Virus record (IMG/VR): IMGVR_UViG_3300032220_000132
Coordinates: 1 to 64,000 of that record
Length of the DNA: 64,000 nucleotides
Reading direction: 5' to 3' (one strand)
From: a virus
The notes below the pieces were generated by a model. That model worked only from the letters and a program-made list of their open reading frames with translations. It searched no databases and was not told where the DNA came from. Within the stretch, counting starts at the first letter, position 1; each line of letters begins with the position of its first letter. This document shows, piece by piece, positions 7,845-17,446 of the stretch. Both the position numbers and the translations under genes were made by a program.

Positions 7845-8282
7845 ATGGCTTTTACAGGCAACTTTATGTGTACCAGCTTCAAAGTACAGTTGATGACGGC
7901 AACTCACAACTTTACGACTGGTACTGGTAATACTTTTAAACTAGCAATGTATGACAATAGTGCGTCCTTTACGGCTGCAACTACTGCTTATACGGCTACT
8001 AACGAAGTAGCAGCTTCTGGCTCATACTCTGCTGGTGGCGGTGCTTTAACCAATGTAACCCCAACTTCTTCGGGTACTACAGCATTTACCGACTTTGCAG
8101 ACCTATCGTTTACTTCTGCGACCATTACAGCTTATGGCGCCATGATCTATAACGATTCCGCTGCTGGTGATCCTTCTGTATGTATTCTAGACTTTGGTGG
8201 TGCTAAGACCTCGACAAGTGGTACGTTTACCATCGTCTTCCCAACAGCAGACGCAAGTAACGCCATTATCCGCATAGCGTGA
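7845..8282 (+). CDS. beta-rich tail or fibre-associated protein
   Basis: This encodes 145 residues rich in Thr, Ala, Ser and Gly (YDNSASFTAATTAYTATNEV), with no charged clusters. AGGAG precedes the ATG by about 8 bases. It reads as an all-beta virion surface protein and precedes the fibre genes. Function is inferred from position only. Confidence 0.45.
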   Translation: MAFTGNFMCTSFKVQLMTATHNFTTGTGNTFKLAMYDNSASFTAATTAYTATNEVAASGSYSAGGGALTNVTPTSSGTTAFTDFADLSFTSATITAYGAMIYNDSAAGDPSVCILDFGGAKTSTSGTFTIVFPTADASNAIIRIA

Positions 8283-8289
8283 TTAATAA

Positions 8290-9318
8290 GTGGCAACCTA
8301 TTCTGGCTGGGGTAGTGGCGCTTGGGGCAATGGACCTTGGGGCGAGGACTATACAGATGTAGAAGTCCCGCTAGGGGGCTGGGGCTATGGCGGTTGGGGT
8401 GAGAACCCTTGGGGTCAGAATAGTGGTGGTGTAGTAGCGGCAGGACAGGTAGGTTCAGTTACTGTACAAACTACACAAGATGCGATAGTAAACGTAACAG
8501 GTGTTTCTGGTACGGGGCAGTTAGGTAGTGCAACGGTTACAGGCTCGGCAGTTGTTAATGTAATTGGAGTAAGCGGTACGTGTCAGATAGAAGGTCCAGC
8601 TGTCGATGCTGGATCGGATGTTGGTGTAACTAGCGTAAACGGAACAGGACAGGTAGGATCAGTATCAATTTTGGCTGGGGCTGGTGTCTCAGTCACAGGC
8701 GTAGCTGGAACGGTATCTGTAGGAACTGTAACGGTAGCCACAGCGATTGATGTAAATGTAACTGGGTTATCAGCAACAGGCAGTATCGGTAGCGTAACGG
8801 TTACAGGAACTGCGGTATTTAATGTAACAGGCGTTGTAGGAACAGTAGTACAGGGTTCAGTTTCTGTAGAAGCAGCAGCAAATGCTCCAGTTACGGGACT
8901 CCAAGCTACAGGAAGCGTTGGCAGTGTAACCGTACAAGAGGGTACGGATGTTGGCGTAACTGGGGTTTCTGGAACGGGTGCGGTAGGAAGTGTAACAGTT
9001 GCAGCTGGTAGTTCTGTAGATTTAACGGGTGTAGTAGGCTCAATGCCTACACCTCAAGTAGGAATAATTACTGGACAAAATATTAGTGTCACGGGATTAC
9101 AGGCTACAGGTAGTGTTGGAAGTGTCTTTGTATCTGTTGGTGCGGTAGTAAGCGTAACAGGCGTACAAGCAGTTGGACAGGTAGGAAGTGTATTAATTTG
9201 GCAGGTAATTGATGATGGTCAAACACCAAATTGGATTGGTATAAATGACTCGCAAACAGGCACTTGGAATGATATTATTGACACACAATCGCCCAATTGG
9301 GTTGAGATAGCGGCATAA
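8290..9318 (+). CDS. repeat-built fibre protein (22-residue VGSVTV repeats)
   Basis: This encodes 342 residues from a GTG start. An N-terminal Gly/Trp segment (GWGSGAWGNGPWGEDY) is followed from about residue 55 to 300 by eleven to twelve units of about 22 residues of the form VGSVTV, six to eight variable residues, then VTGVSGTG. Such short beta units usually stack as a beta-solenoid or fibre shaft. The C-terminus (WNDIIDTQSPNWVEI) is a small non-repeat cap. It is probably a tail fibre or appendage shaft. Confidence 0.65.
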   Translation: MATYSGWGSGAWGNGPWGEDYTDVEVPLGGWGYGGWGENPWGQNSGGVVAAGQVGSVTVQTTQDAIVNVTGVSGTGQLGSATVTGSAVVNVIGVSGTCQIEGPAVDAGSDVGVTSVNGTGQVGSVSILAGAGVSVTGVAGTVSVGTVTVATAIDVNVTGLSATGSIGSVTVTGTAVFNVTGVVGTVVQGSVSVEAAANAPVTGLQATGSVGSVTVQEGTDVGVTGVSGTGAVGSVTVAAGSSVDLTGVVGSMPTPQVGIITGQNISVTGLQATGSVGSVFVSVGAVVSVTGVQAVGQVGSVLIWQVIDDGQTPNWIGINDSQTGTWNDIIDTQSPNWVEIAA

Positions 9319-9328
9319 AGGATAAATT

Positions 9329-10390
9329 ATGGCATCGACTTATTCACCACTAAAAATCGAGCTTATCGGTACAGGCGACCAGTCTGGTACTTGGGGTGCA
9401 ACAACTAACACCAATTTAGGGACTGCATTAGAAGAAGCTATCACAGGTTCTGCCGATGTGACTTTTGCTAGTGGAAACGTTACAGTAACCCTTACAGATG
9501 TAAATACTACTCAAACAGCTCGTAATCTGCGTTTAAACCTTACAGGTACTACTGCTGGCGCAAGACAGTTAATTCTTGGTTCAGGTTGCCAAATTGAGAA
9601 ACTATACCTAGTTAATAACGGTTGTGCAGATGCTATTACTGTTAAAAATACATCAGGTACAGGCATAGCCGTTCCTGCTGGTGCATCAATGTTTGTCTAT
9701 AACAACGGGACTAACGTAGTCGATGCGGTCACATACCTTAGTTCTTTAACTTTAGGAACAGCCCTACCCGTAGCTTCTGGCGGTACTGGAGTAACTTCTA
9801 GCGCAGCAGCGCCTTTTGCTCTTAAGGGTGCAAACTCTGACATTACTTCGCTGACTGGTTTAACCACTCCTTTATCAGTCAATCAAGGTGGTACAGGAGC
9901 TTCTACTCTGGCTGGTGCAAACATCCCAGTTACCAACGTAGCCAACACATTTACAGGCTTACAGACTTTTGCTGGTACATCTTCTAATGCTGACTTAAAG
10001 ACCTCTAATATTATTGAGACCGCTACAGTCTCCGCTACGGCAGCAACAGGCACGATTAACTACGATATTACGACTCAGTCAGTTTTATATTACACATCTA
10101 ACGCATCAGCAAACTGGACAGTAAACTTCCGTGGTTCTAGCGGTACATCGTTAAATACGATTATGGCTACTGGCGAGTCTATGTCTGTTACCTTCTTAGT
10201 TACTAACGGATCGACCGCATATTACAACTCAGCAGTCCAAGTAGACGGAAGTTCCGTAACCCCTAAATGGCAAGGCGGTACAGCTCCTACTAGCGGAAAC
10301 GCAAGCTCAATTGACAGCTACACTTATGTCATTATTAAAACAGGAAGTGCAGCATTTACAGTACTCGCAGCTCAAACTAAATTCGCTTAA
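9329..10390 (+). CDS. tail fibre protein
   Basis: This encodes 353 residues. It contains the N-terminal TYSPLKIELIGTGDQSGTWG and the repeats PVASGGTGVTS and SVNQGGTGAST, which are typical of phage tail fibre proteins. The rest is beta-rich. It lies between the repeat fibre and the large adhesin, so it probably connects receptor-binding parts to the tail. Confidence 0.75.
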   Translation: MASTYSPLKIELIGTGDQSGTWGATTNTNLGTALEEAITGSADVTFASGNVTVTLTDVNTTQTARNLRLNLTGTTAGARQLILGSGCQIEKLYLVNNGCADAITVKNTSGTGIAVPAGASMFVYNNGTNVVDAVTYLSSLTLGTALPVASGGTGVTSSAAAPFALKGANSDITSLTGLTTPLSVNQGGTGASTLAGANIPVTNVANTFTGLQTFAGTSSNADLKTSNIIETATVSATAATGTINYDITTQSVLYYTSNASANWTVNFRGSSGTSLNTIMATGESMSVTFLVTNGSTAYYNSAVQVDGSSVTPKWQGGTAPTSGNASSIDSYTYVIIKTGSAAFTVLAAQTKFA

Positions 10391-10401
10391 AGGTTTTATA
10401 G

Positions 10402-13400
10402 ATGCCACGCTTATCTAAAATTGGTGCAGCAGCCTTAGCAGCCTTTGGTTGGACAGGGTTGTCTTCTGTTACTGCAAGTTACCTTGTTGTTGCTGGTGGT
10501 GGTAGTGGGGGTGGAGGAAATCTTAGTGGTGGTGGCGGTGGTGGCGCTGGTGGATATTTAACTGGGTCTTTATCTTTAAATCCGTCACTTTCTTATACGG
10601 TAACTGTAGGTGCTGGAGGGACTGGTGGTTCAGGAAATGGAACAAATGGTTCAGATACAAGCGTATCTGGAACAGGAATAACAACTGTTACATCAACTGG
10701 CGGTGGTCGTGGTGCTGGTGCTGGTAGTACAACAGGAGCAAGCGGAGGTTCTGGCGGTGGAGGATCGGCTTCTGGTGCTGCTGCTGGCGGTTCTGGAACT
10801 AGCGGTCAAGGTAACGCTGGTGGTTCTGGAGCTAATTCTGGTGGATCAAATTGGGGTTCTGGCGGTGGAGGTGGTGCTTCTGCTGTTGGTGCTAATGGCT
10901 CAACTGGAGGTGGTAATGGAGGTGCTGGTTCTGCTTCTAGTATTTCAGGTTCTTCTGTAACCTATGCTGGAGGTGGCGGGGGTGCTGGAGATGCTGGTGG
11001 AAGTGGCTCTGGTGGCGCTGGAGGAGGAGGAGCTGGAAGCACAGGAACTCCTACCGCTGGTACTGCTAATTTAGGCGGTGGCGGTGGTGGTGGTAATACT
11101 GGTGCAAATGGCGGTTCAGGAATCGTCATCATCTCCTATGTAGGCGCACAACAATTCGGTGGCGGTGTCGTTACCTCAAGCGGTGGCAACACAATTCACA
11201 CATTCAATACATCTGGCACATTAAGCCCATTGTCCTCGTTGACAGCAAGCTATTTAATCGTAGCTGGCGGTGGTGGCGGTGGTGGTAGACGAGGTGGTGG
11301 TGGCGGTGCAGGTGGATTGCTTAGTGGTTCTAACTTAACGCTTGATACAAACTCGATCTATGCCGTTACTGTAGGTGCTGGCGGTGCTGGCGGTGTTGGA
11401 ACACCATCAACAGTTAATATTGGATCAAGTGGAACAAACTCTGCATTTAGCATGGTTTCAACTTCTGCTGTTGGCGGTGGTGGCGGTGCTGGAGATGGCG
11501 AAGGTGCTGGTCTAGCAGGAGGTTCTGGTGGTGGTGGCTCTAGTGGTGCTGGTGCTGCTGGTACATCAGGACAAGGAAATAATGGAGGAAGTGGGTCAAA
11601 CGATGCGCCTAATTATGGCGGTGGCGGTGGTGGCGGTGCTTCTGCTGTCGGTTCAAACGGAACATCAACTGTTGGTGGTAATGGTGGCGCAGGAACTGCA
11701 TCATCTATTTCTGGCACATCTACTACCTATGCAGGTGGCGGTGGCGGTGGAACTTACCAAGGTGGAACTGCTGGAACAGGTGGTTCTGGTGGAGGTGGTG
11801 GTGGTGGAACAGGTGGTACTGACAATAACGGAACTGCTGGAACTAATGGTTTAGGCGGTGGCGGTGGTGGCGGTTCTATTCAGGCAGATTCATCTAACAG
11901 GGCTGGCGGCAATGGCGGTAGCGGTGTAGTAATCATCTCCTATCCAGGCTCTACTCAACAAATGGCTGGCGGTACAGTTACCGTAGCTGGCGGTAATGTA
12001 ATCCACACATTCACATCAAGCGGATACCTAACCCCAATCGTGTTAGTAAATAACTCATTGCGTTTCCGTTCAAGTGCTTCTGCTTATTTAAATCGTACAT
12101 TTACACAAAGCGGTGATACTCAAAAGTTTACTCAATCTGTTTGGTGTAAGCGTGGAACTTTAGGCGCATTCCAAACAATTGGTTATACATTTTTTACAGG
12201 TACATATAACGGTCAAATGCGTTTTAATTCAAACGATACGCTAGACATTTATGTTTATTACGATGGTTCTTCTTACACTGGTCAATTATCAACCACCCAA
12301 GTATTTCGTGACCCATCTGCTTGGTATCACTTTGTCTTAGCTGTAGATACAACACAAGCTACTGCATCAAACAGAATTAAATTCTATGTTAATGGAGTTC
12401 AAGTAACTGCATTTGGAACAGCAAACTACCCAAATCAAAACCAAGCATTATTGTGGAATGCGTCTGGCAATACTGGCTATTTTATAAATGCACAGCAAGG
12501 AAATCAAAATTTCTTTGATGGCTACTTAGCCGAATTAAATTATATTGACGGTCAAGCCCTAACACCAAACAGCTTCGGTACATCTAACGGACTCGGTGTC
12601 TGGCAACCTATCCGCTACGGTGGTAGCTACGGAACAAACGGCTTCTACTTGCCAATGACTGTAAGTAGTTCAACTGTCTCTGCAAACTATTTAGTAGTGG
12701 CTGGTGGAGGCGGTGGCGGTTCACGGTTTGGTGGTGGTGGTGGTGCTGGTGGATTCTTAACTAGTACAACATCACTTAATTCAGCAACTGCGTATGCCGT
12801 TACTGTTGGTGCAGGTGGAGCTGGTTCTCCAGCAAATAATGGTTCAGCAGGTACAGTATCAGCAGCAACTGCTGGTTCTAATTCAGTATTTAATGCAATC
12901 ACATCTACTGGCGGTGGTGCTGGTGGTGCAGGTGACGATAATAACGCAGCAGGTTCTACTGGCGGTTCTGGTGGTGGTTCAGCTGGTCGTTTTGCTTGTT
13001 CTGGATACGCTGGTACTAGTGGTCAAGGTAATGCAGGTGGTAGCTCAACTGGAACTTTAATTGCTGGATCAGACACATATCGTGGCTCAGGCGGTGGTGG
13101 AGCTGGCGGTGCAGGGTCTATATCAACAAACTCTAGTCCTTTTGGCGGGCAAGGTGGTGTTGGTTTAACCTCGTCTATATCTGGAACTTCAACATACTAT
13201 GCAGGTGGTGGTGGTGGAGCTACTGGAGCTGGTCCTGGTGGAGAAGGTCAACAAAGTCCAGCCACAGGTGGATTAGGTGGTGGCGGCAACGGTGGAAATG
13301 CAACACCAACAGCACCTGCATCTGGCACAGCAAATCTTGGTGGCGGTGGCGGGGGTGGTTACTATTCAGGTCCATCCAATCCAAATAACGGAGCAGGTGG

Positions 13401-15225
13401 CGCTGGTGGCTCAGGTGTTGTTATTGTTTCTTATGCTGGCACACAGAGGTTTGTTGGCGGTAATGTTGGAAATGCTGGTGGAAATACAATCCACACCTTC
13501 ACAACATCTGGCACATTAACACCTATTGGTCTTGACTATTCCCCACAGGGTAACAACTGGACAGCTAATAACATCAGCCTAACTGCTGGCTCTACTTATG
13601 ACAGCATGACCGATGTTCCTACGCTGACAAGTGCTACGGTGGCTAATTATTGCACTTTGAATCCGCTTGACTATGGTTCACGCAGTACATCAACATTTGG
13701 TGGTGGCAACCTTAATGTAAGCAATGCTAATGGCGGTTCAGCAGATAGTATTTATCGTTCAACTTTTGGTGTTTCTAGCGGTAAATGGTATTTTGAAACT
13801 ACATTTACACAAATGTATAACGATGAAGCATGGGTAGGTATTGCAAGAGGTTCAGATTCTTTTACACTTAAAACATCTTCTAATCCTTTTTATGTAGGTA
13901 CTTATACATACAATTCTTATTATGCAAGTGGAGTTAAACTTGCCAGCGGTTCGTCTAGTTCTTATGGAGCTTCATGGACAGCTAATGATGTTATTGGTGT
14001 AGCTTTAGATTTAGATGCTGGAACACTTACATTTTATAAAAATAACTCAAGTCAAGGCACAGCATTTACTGGTCTTACTGGAACTTGGTTTCCTACAGTT
14101 CTAAATGGTGGTGGTAATAGTGCAATCGTAGTTAACTTTGGTCAACGCCCATTCGCCTACACCCCACCAACAGGTTTTGTAAGACTAAACACATTTAACT
14201 TACCTACTCCTACGATTGGTGCTACTGCATCTACAACAGCGAATAAGTATTTTAATGCTGTTCTTTATACTGGAAATGGTGGTACTCAATCGGTAACAGG
14301 TGTTGGATTTCAACCTGATATGGTTTGGAATAAATCAAGAAGTAGTGCATTTGACCATGGAATAAATGATGCTGTAAGAGGTGCTGGTAATACAGTATTG
14401 CCAAACACAACAAACTCTGAACAGGCTTGGCAAATATACTTTACATCTTTTGACTCAGATGGTTTTAGTATGGGAAGTGGCGGTGGGACTTTTAATGCCA
14501 CATCTGGTAGCTATGTAGCTTGGAACTGGAAAGCCAACGGAGCAGGCTCAACCAACACAAACGGTTCTATTAACTCTACAGTAAGTGCTAATACAACTGC
14601 TGGATTTAGTGTTGTTACTTATACAGGTAATGGAGCAAACTCAACAGTAGGACATGGGTTAGGTGTAGCACCAGCCATGTATATTGTTAAAAGACGAAAT
14701 AATGCCGATGCTTGGTTTGTGTATAGCAATCAATTAGCGGCAACTCAATATTTAAGATTAAATTCAAGTAATGCTGCCGCAACATTTAACTTTTGGCAAA
14801 ATACTGCACCAACATCATCTGTGTTTTATATTTCAACCGATGTTAGTGTAAATGCAAGTTCAGACACCTATGTAGCCTACTGCTTTGCACAAGTCGCTGG
14901 ATACTCTGCATTTGGCTCATACACAGGTAATGGTTCTAGTGATGGAACTTTTGTGTTTACTGGGTTTAGACCACGCTATATTTTGATTAAATCTACTGGT
15001 GTTGAAGATTGGGCAATTATTGATTCTTCTAGAAGCTCTTACAACATTCAAGGTGCTGATTTATACGCAGACTTATCTATTGCCGAGGGAACTTCTCAGG
15101 CAATGGACTTTTTAAGTAATGGTGTAAAGATGAGAAACACAGGTGGCTCTTGGAACGCTAATGGAGTAACTTACATATACATGGCATTTGCCGAATCACC
15201 TTTTAAATACGCTAACGCAAGATAG
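10402..15225 (+). CDS. giant glycine-rich adhesin with LamG-like and SPRY domains
   Basis: This encodes 1607 residues and is likely the receptor-binding protein. It has three glycine-rich modules (about residues 25-250, 275-550 and 755-1040), each beginning with SYLVVAGGGGGG-type sequence and ending with a GGNxIHTFxTSG strand. Between modules two and three (about 555-745) is a concanavalin/LamG-like domain (FTQSVWCKRG, WYHFVLAVD, YVNGVQV, DGYLAELNYIDG). After module three comes a SPRY-like domain (about 1110-1260: GKWYFETTF, WVGIARG, VIGVALDLDAGTLTFYKN). The C-terminal part repeats a VVTYTGNG / YVAYCFA pattern of the DUF7483 type. The glycine-rich parts may form polyglycine helices as in known phage adhesins. 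Confidence 0.75.
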   Translation: MPRLSKIGAAALAAFGWTGLSSVTASYLVVAGGGSGGGGNLSGGGGGGAGGYLTGSLSLNPSLSYTVTVGAGGTGGSGNGTNGSDTSVSGTGITTVTSTGGGRGAGAGSTTGASGGSGGGGSASGAAAGGSGTSGQGNAGGSGANSGGSNWGSGGGGGASAVGANGSTGGGNGGAGSASSISGSSVTYAGGGGGAGDAGGSGSGGAGGGGAGSTGTPTAGTANLGGGGGGGNTGANGGSGIVIISYVGAQQFGGGVVTSSGGNTIHTFNTSGTLSPLSSLTASYLIVAGGGGGGGRRGGGGGAGGLLSGSNLTLDTNSIYAVTVGAGGAGGVGTPSTVNIGSSGTNSAFSMVSTSAVGGGGGAGDGEGAGLAGGSGGGGSSGAGAAGTSGQGNNGGSGSNDAPNYGGGGGGGASAVGSNGTSTVGGNGGAGTASSISGTSTTYAGGGGGGTYQGGTAGTGGSGGGGGGGTGGTDNNGTAGTNGLGGGGGGGSIQADSSNRAGGNGGSGVVIISYPGSTQQMAGGTVTVAGGNVIHTFTSSGYLTPIVLVNNSLRFRSSASAYLNRTFTQSGDTQKFTQSVWCKRGTLGAFQTIGYTFFTGTYNGQMRFNSNDTLDIYVYYDGSSYTGQLSTTQVFRDPSAWYHFVLAVDTTQATASNRIKFYVNGVQVTAFGTANYPNQNQALLWNASGNTGYFINAQQGNQNFFDGYLAELNYIDGQALTPNSFGTSNGLGVWQPIRYGGSYGTNGFYLPMTVSSSTVSANYLVVAGGGGGGSRFGGGGGAGGFLTSTTSLNSATAYAVTVGAGGAGSPANNGSAGTVSAATAGSNSVFNAITSTGGGAGGAGDDNNAAGSTGGSGGGSAGRFACSGYAGTSGQGNAGGSSTGTLIAGSDTYRGSGGGGAGGAGSISTNSSPFGGQGGVGLTSSISGTSTYYAGGGGGATGAGPGGEGQQSPATGGLGGGGNGGNATPTAPASGTANLGGGGGGGYYSGPSNPNNGAGGAGGSGVVIVSYAGTQRFVGGNVGNAGGNTIHTFTTSGTLTPIGLDYSPQGNNWTANNISLTAGSTYDSMTDVPTLTSATVANYCTLNPLDYGSRSTSTFGGGNLNVSNANGGSADSIYRSTFGVSSGKWYFETTFTQMYNDEAWVGIARGSDSFTLKTSSNPFYVGTYTYNSYYASGVKLASGSSSSYGASWTANDVIGVALDLDAGTLTFYKNNSSQGTAFTGLTGTWFPTVLNGGGNSAIVVNFGQRPFAYTPPTGFVRLNTFNLPTPTIGATASTTANKYFNAVLYTGNGGTQSVTGVGFQPDMVWNKSRSSAFDHGINDAVRGAGNTVLPNTTNSEQAWQIYFTSFDSDGFSMGSGGGTFNATSGSYVAWNWKANGAGSTNTNGSINSTVSANTTAGFSVVTYTGNGANSTVGHGLGVAPAMYIVKRRNNADAWFVYSNQLAATQYLRLNSSNAAATFNFWQNTAPTSSVFYISTDVSVNASSDTYVAYCFAQVAGYSAFGSYTGNGSSDGTFVFTGFRPRYILIKSTGVEDWAIIDSSRSSYNIQGADLYADLSIAEGTSQAMDFLSNGVKMRNTGGSWNANGVTYIYMAFAESPFKYANAR

Positions 15226-15233
15226 GAACTAAT

Positions 15234-15671
15234 ATGTTTATTAGACAAGACGAAATCAGACCAGATGACCGCTACTACTGGGTAACGGCAAACGAGAACG
15301 GCTCATATACTGCCACGCCAAAGGCACTGGAAGACCGTGAAGAAGTTGACAAAGACGGCAACCCAATGTTTGTAAAGGTCTTGGGCGAGGTTGATGGTAA
15401 GCCAGCAATGGTGGATTCTACCAAACGACTCGTCACCAAAGGTCTCAAATCAAACCACATTGCACAGGTCAAGCAGACAGCCAACTCCATCCTATCCCAA
15501 ACCGATTGGATGGTAATCCGCAAAGCCGAGCGCAATGTAGACATCCCAGCCGATACCGTAGTGTATCGTGCTGCTGTAGTAGCTAAGGCATCCGAACTAG
15601 AAACCGCTATCTCTGCCGTAACTAGCGTAGAAGAACTTATTGCTTTAAACCTATCATTTCCAACGGAGTAA
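15234..15671 (+). CDS. tail fibre assembly chaperone-like protein
   Basis: This encodes 145 residues. The C-terminal half has LSQTDWMVIRKAE followed by VVYRAAVVAK, the pattern of tail fibre assembly / tail assembly chaperone proteins. It follows the adhesin gene directly, where such chaperones are normally encoded. It probably helps fold or attach the adhesin. Confidence 0.65.
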   Translation: MFIRQDEIRPDDRYYWVTANENGSYTATPKALEDREEVDKDGNPMFVKVLGEVDGKPAMVDSTKRLVTKGLKSNHIAQVKQTANSILSQTDWMVIRKAERNVDIPADTVVYRAAVVAKASELETAISAVTSVEELIALNLSFPTE

Positions 15672-15674
15672 TCA

Positions 15675-16040
15675 ATGGCACACTTTGCAAAAATAGAAAA
15701 TGGCGTAGTTGTACAAGTAGTTGTAGCTGAAGAGGCGTTTATCGCTACTGGTGCGTTGGGCGATCCAGCAAACTGGGTACAGACATCCTACAACACCCGT
15801 GGTGGAGTTCACTATAACCAAGACGGCACACCTAGCGGTCGTGAGCCACTACATAAAAACTATGCAGGTATCGGTTATACATGGGACGGCACAGGATTTG
15901 CTGCTCCACAACCATTCCCAAGCTGGTCAATGAACCAAGATTCTTATCTATGGGAGTCCCCAGTACCGTATCCAAACGATGACAAACGCTACTCGTGGGA
16001 CGAGGCTACAACCTCATGGGTTGAGTTAGAAACCGTATGA
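15675..16040 (+). CDS. conserved phage virion protein (HFAKI / NTRGGVHY family)
   Basis: This encodes 121 residues. AHFAKIENGVV, YNTRGGVHY, KNYAGIGYTWDG and PFPSWSMNQDSYLWESPVPYP mark a family widespread in cyanophage and other aquatic phage structural regions. It is a small beta protein of unknown function and starts 3 bases after the chaperone. Confidence 0.6.
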   Translation: MAHFAKIENGVVVQVVVAEEAFIATGALGDPANWVQTSYNTRGGVHYNQDGTPSGREPLHKNYAGIGYTWDGTGFAAPQPFPSWSMNQDSYLWESPVPYPNDDKRYSWDEATTSWVELETV

Positions 16041-16246
16041 AAGCCGTATACGAAGCTCAACTAGTTGATGGGCAAGTACAGCCTAAACACGAAGTTGAGA
16101 TTGTGTGTGCTGCGTGTGGGTATGACCTAGATACATCTGAGTTAGAGGCAGATACTTGTGCCGATTGCAGTGCGCCCTTGAACCTAAAGCAGCATATATC
16201 TATCCATGCAACTTCAGTCCCTGCCGCTGGCGGAGAGGTATTTTAA
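16037..16246 (+). CDS. small zinc-ribbon protein
   Basis: This encodes 69 residues. CAACG and CADCS form a four-Cys zinc ribbon (residues about 25-47). It overlaps the previous gene by 4 bases. It may be a virion or regulatory adaptor; no family was recognised. Confidence 0.5.
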   Translation: MKAVYEAQLVDGQVQPKHEVEIVCAACGYDLDTSELEADTCADCSAPLNLKQHISIHATSVPAAGGEVF

Positions 16247-16254
16247 ATTGAATC

Positions 16255-16707
16255 ATGGCAGACGAACTGGGGTTATCGGCTGGTGCTAAAGGCATTAGTG
16301 AAGGGATAAAAACTGGACGGGAAGCTGGTCGAGAGATTGGCAAAAACATCGAGGAAGTACAGAAGGAAGCAGTAGATGTTGCAAAGCAGCAAGCAAACGC
16401 AAGGATTCGTGAGCGTAGAGAAGCAGAGTTAAAGAAAGAACGGGCGATATTTAAAGCCCTTGAGGAGTACAAACACCGCAAAAAGATAAGCGATGAAGAG
16501 TACAAATTAAGGGTGGACTTTATAAAGCAGCACGGCACCAAAGAGTGGCAAAAGGTGCTAGACATCAAGACCGAGATTGAACGGCTTGAGAAGGAAGACA
16601 AGAAGTATTTTGATGCCGAGTTATCAAAGGTTAAATGGGTGCAGTTCTGGTGCTTTTTGGTAGCTGCTTGGATTGCTTATTACATAGTATGGGGGTCTAA
16701 AAGATGA
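16255..16707 (+). CDS. coiled-coil protein with C-terminal membrane segment
   Basis: This encodes 150 residues. A long charged helix (about 35-120) is followed by one membrane segment (WVQFWCFLVAAWIAYYIVW). It overlaps the next gene by 4 bases. Together with the next three genes it forms the lysis block. It may be a spanin-like or antiholin component, but there is no lipobox, so the assignment stays open. Confidence 0.5.
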   Translation: MADELGLSAGAKGISEGIKTGREAGREIGKNIEEVQKEAVDVAKQQANARIRERREAELKKERAIFKALEEYKHRKKISDEEYKLRVDFIKQHGTKEWQKVLDIKTEIERLEKEDKKYFDAELSKVKWVQFWCFLVAAWIAYYIVWGSKR

Positions 16708-16964
16708 ATATGCAAGACGTACTAAAGGCGGTTATTCCGATCTTGGTAGCCTGTATAGCGTGGCTACTCGGTCAAGTATCCTCATTCCAAACCCGCCTAA
16801 CTCAAATCGAGGGCAAGATGCCCGCCCTAATTACTTCGGAAGGCATCCCAACGGACAGCCCTATTTCAGCCGAGCGCAGGGCAAAGATGCGTGAGGAACT
16901 GTACAAAGAACTCCATGACCTCCATGTGCGGGTCAAACTCTTAGAAGAAAGAGGAAAGAAATGA
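16704..16964 (+). CDS. small membrane protein of the lysis block
   Basis: This encodes 86 residues with one N-terminal membrane segment (VIPILVACIAWLLGQV) and a C-terminal charged helix (AKMREELYKELHDLHVRVKLLEERG). It resembles small holin-associated or Rz-like proteins. It overlaps both neighbours by 4 bases. The exact class is uncertain. Confidence 0.5.
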   Translation: MNMQDVLKAVIPILVACIAWLLGQVSSFQTRLTQIEGKMPALITSEGIPTDSPISAERRAKMREELYKELHDLHVRVKLLEERGKK

Positions 16965-17446
16965 TTACCCTATTTACTACCCTTATATCGTTCCTGTCAG
17001 GCGGACTACCTAGCCTACTGGGATTTTTTCAAGACAAGTCCGACAAGAGGCATGAGATGGAAATGGCTCGTTTGCAGACCGAACGGGAACTCCAGATGAT
17101 AGAGCGTGGTTTCCAAGCACAAGCCCATGTAGAAGAGATTAAGACCCAGCAGATTGAGATGCAGACCCAAGCCCAAGAAAGGGCGTCTTTGTATGCCCAC
17201 GACATCGAGATTGGCAAGGGAGCTTCCCAGTGGGTTACAAATTCACGGGCAATGGTTAGACCTGCCATTACCTACGGTATGTTCTTGATGTTCATGTTTG
17301 TAGAACTGTTTGGGTTCTGGTTTGCCTTCCATCGGGAAGTGCCATTTGACGTGGCGTTAAACCTCCTATGGGATGATGAGACCCAGATTATCTGGGCAAG
17401 TATTGTTTCTTTCTGGTTTGGAACACAGGCATTTTCTAAGAAATGA
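16961..17446 (+). CDS. holin of the three-TM (GTA/3TM) type
   Basis: This encodes 161 residues. Hydrophobic segments lie at about 3-22 (LFTTLISFLSGGLPSLLGFF), 106-125 (PAITYGMFLMFMFVELFGFWFA region) and 140-157, with a coiled helix between the first two. SRAMVRPAITYG is typical of the 3TM holin family. It overlaps the endolysin gene by 4 bases. It should form the inner-membrane lesion that times lysis. Confidence 0.7.
   Translation: MITLFTTLISFLSGGLPSLLGFFQDKSDKRHEMEMARLQTERELQMIERGFQAQAHVEEIKTQQIEMQTQAQERASLYAHDIEIGKGASQWVTNSRAMVRPAITYGMFLMFMFVELFGFWFAFHREVPFDVALNLLWDDETQIIWASIVSFWFGTQAFSKK

Noticed and set aside
10703-13519. Val/Leu-rich frames across the adhesin gene
   Set aside because: They are shifted readings of glycine codon runs (GGT read as GTG/TGG) with no ribosome sites.
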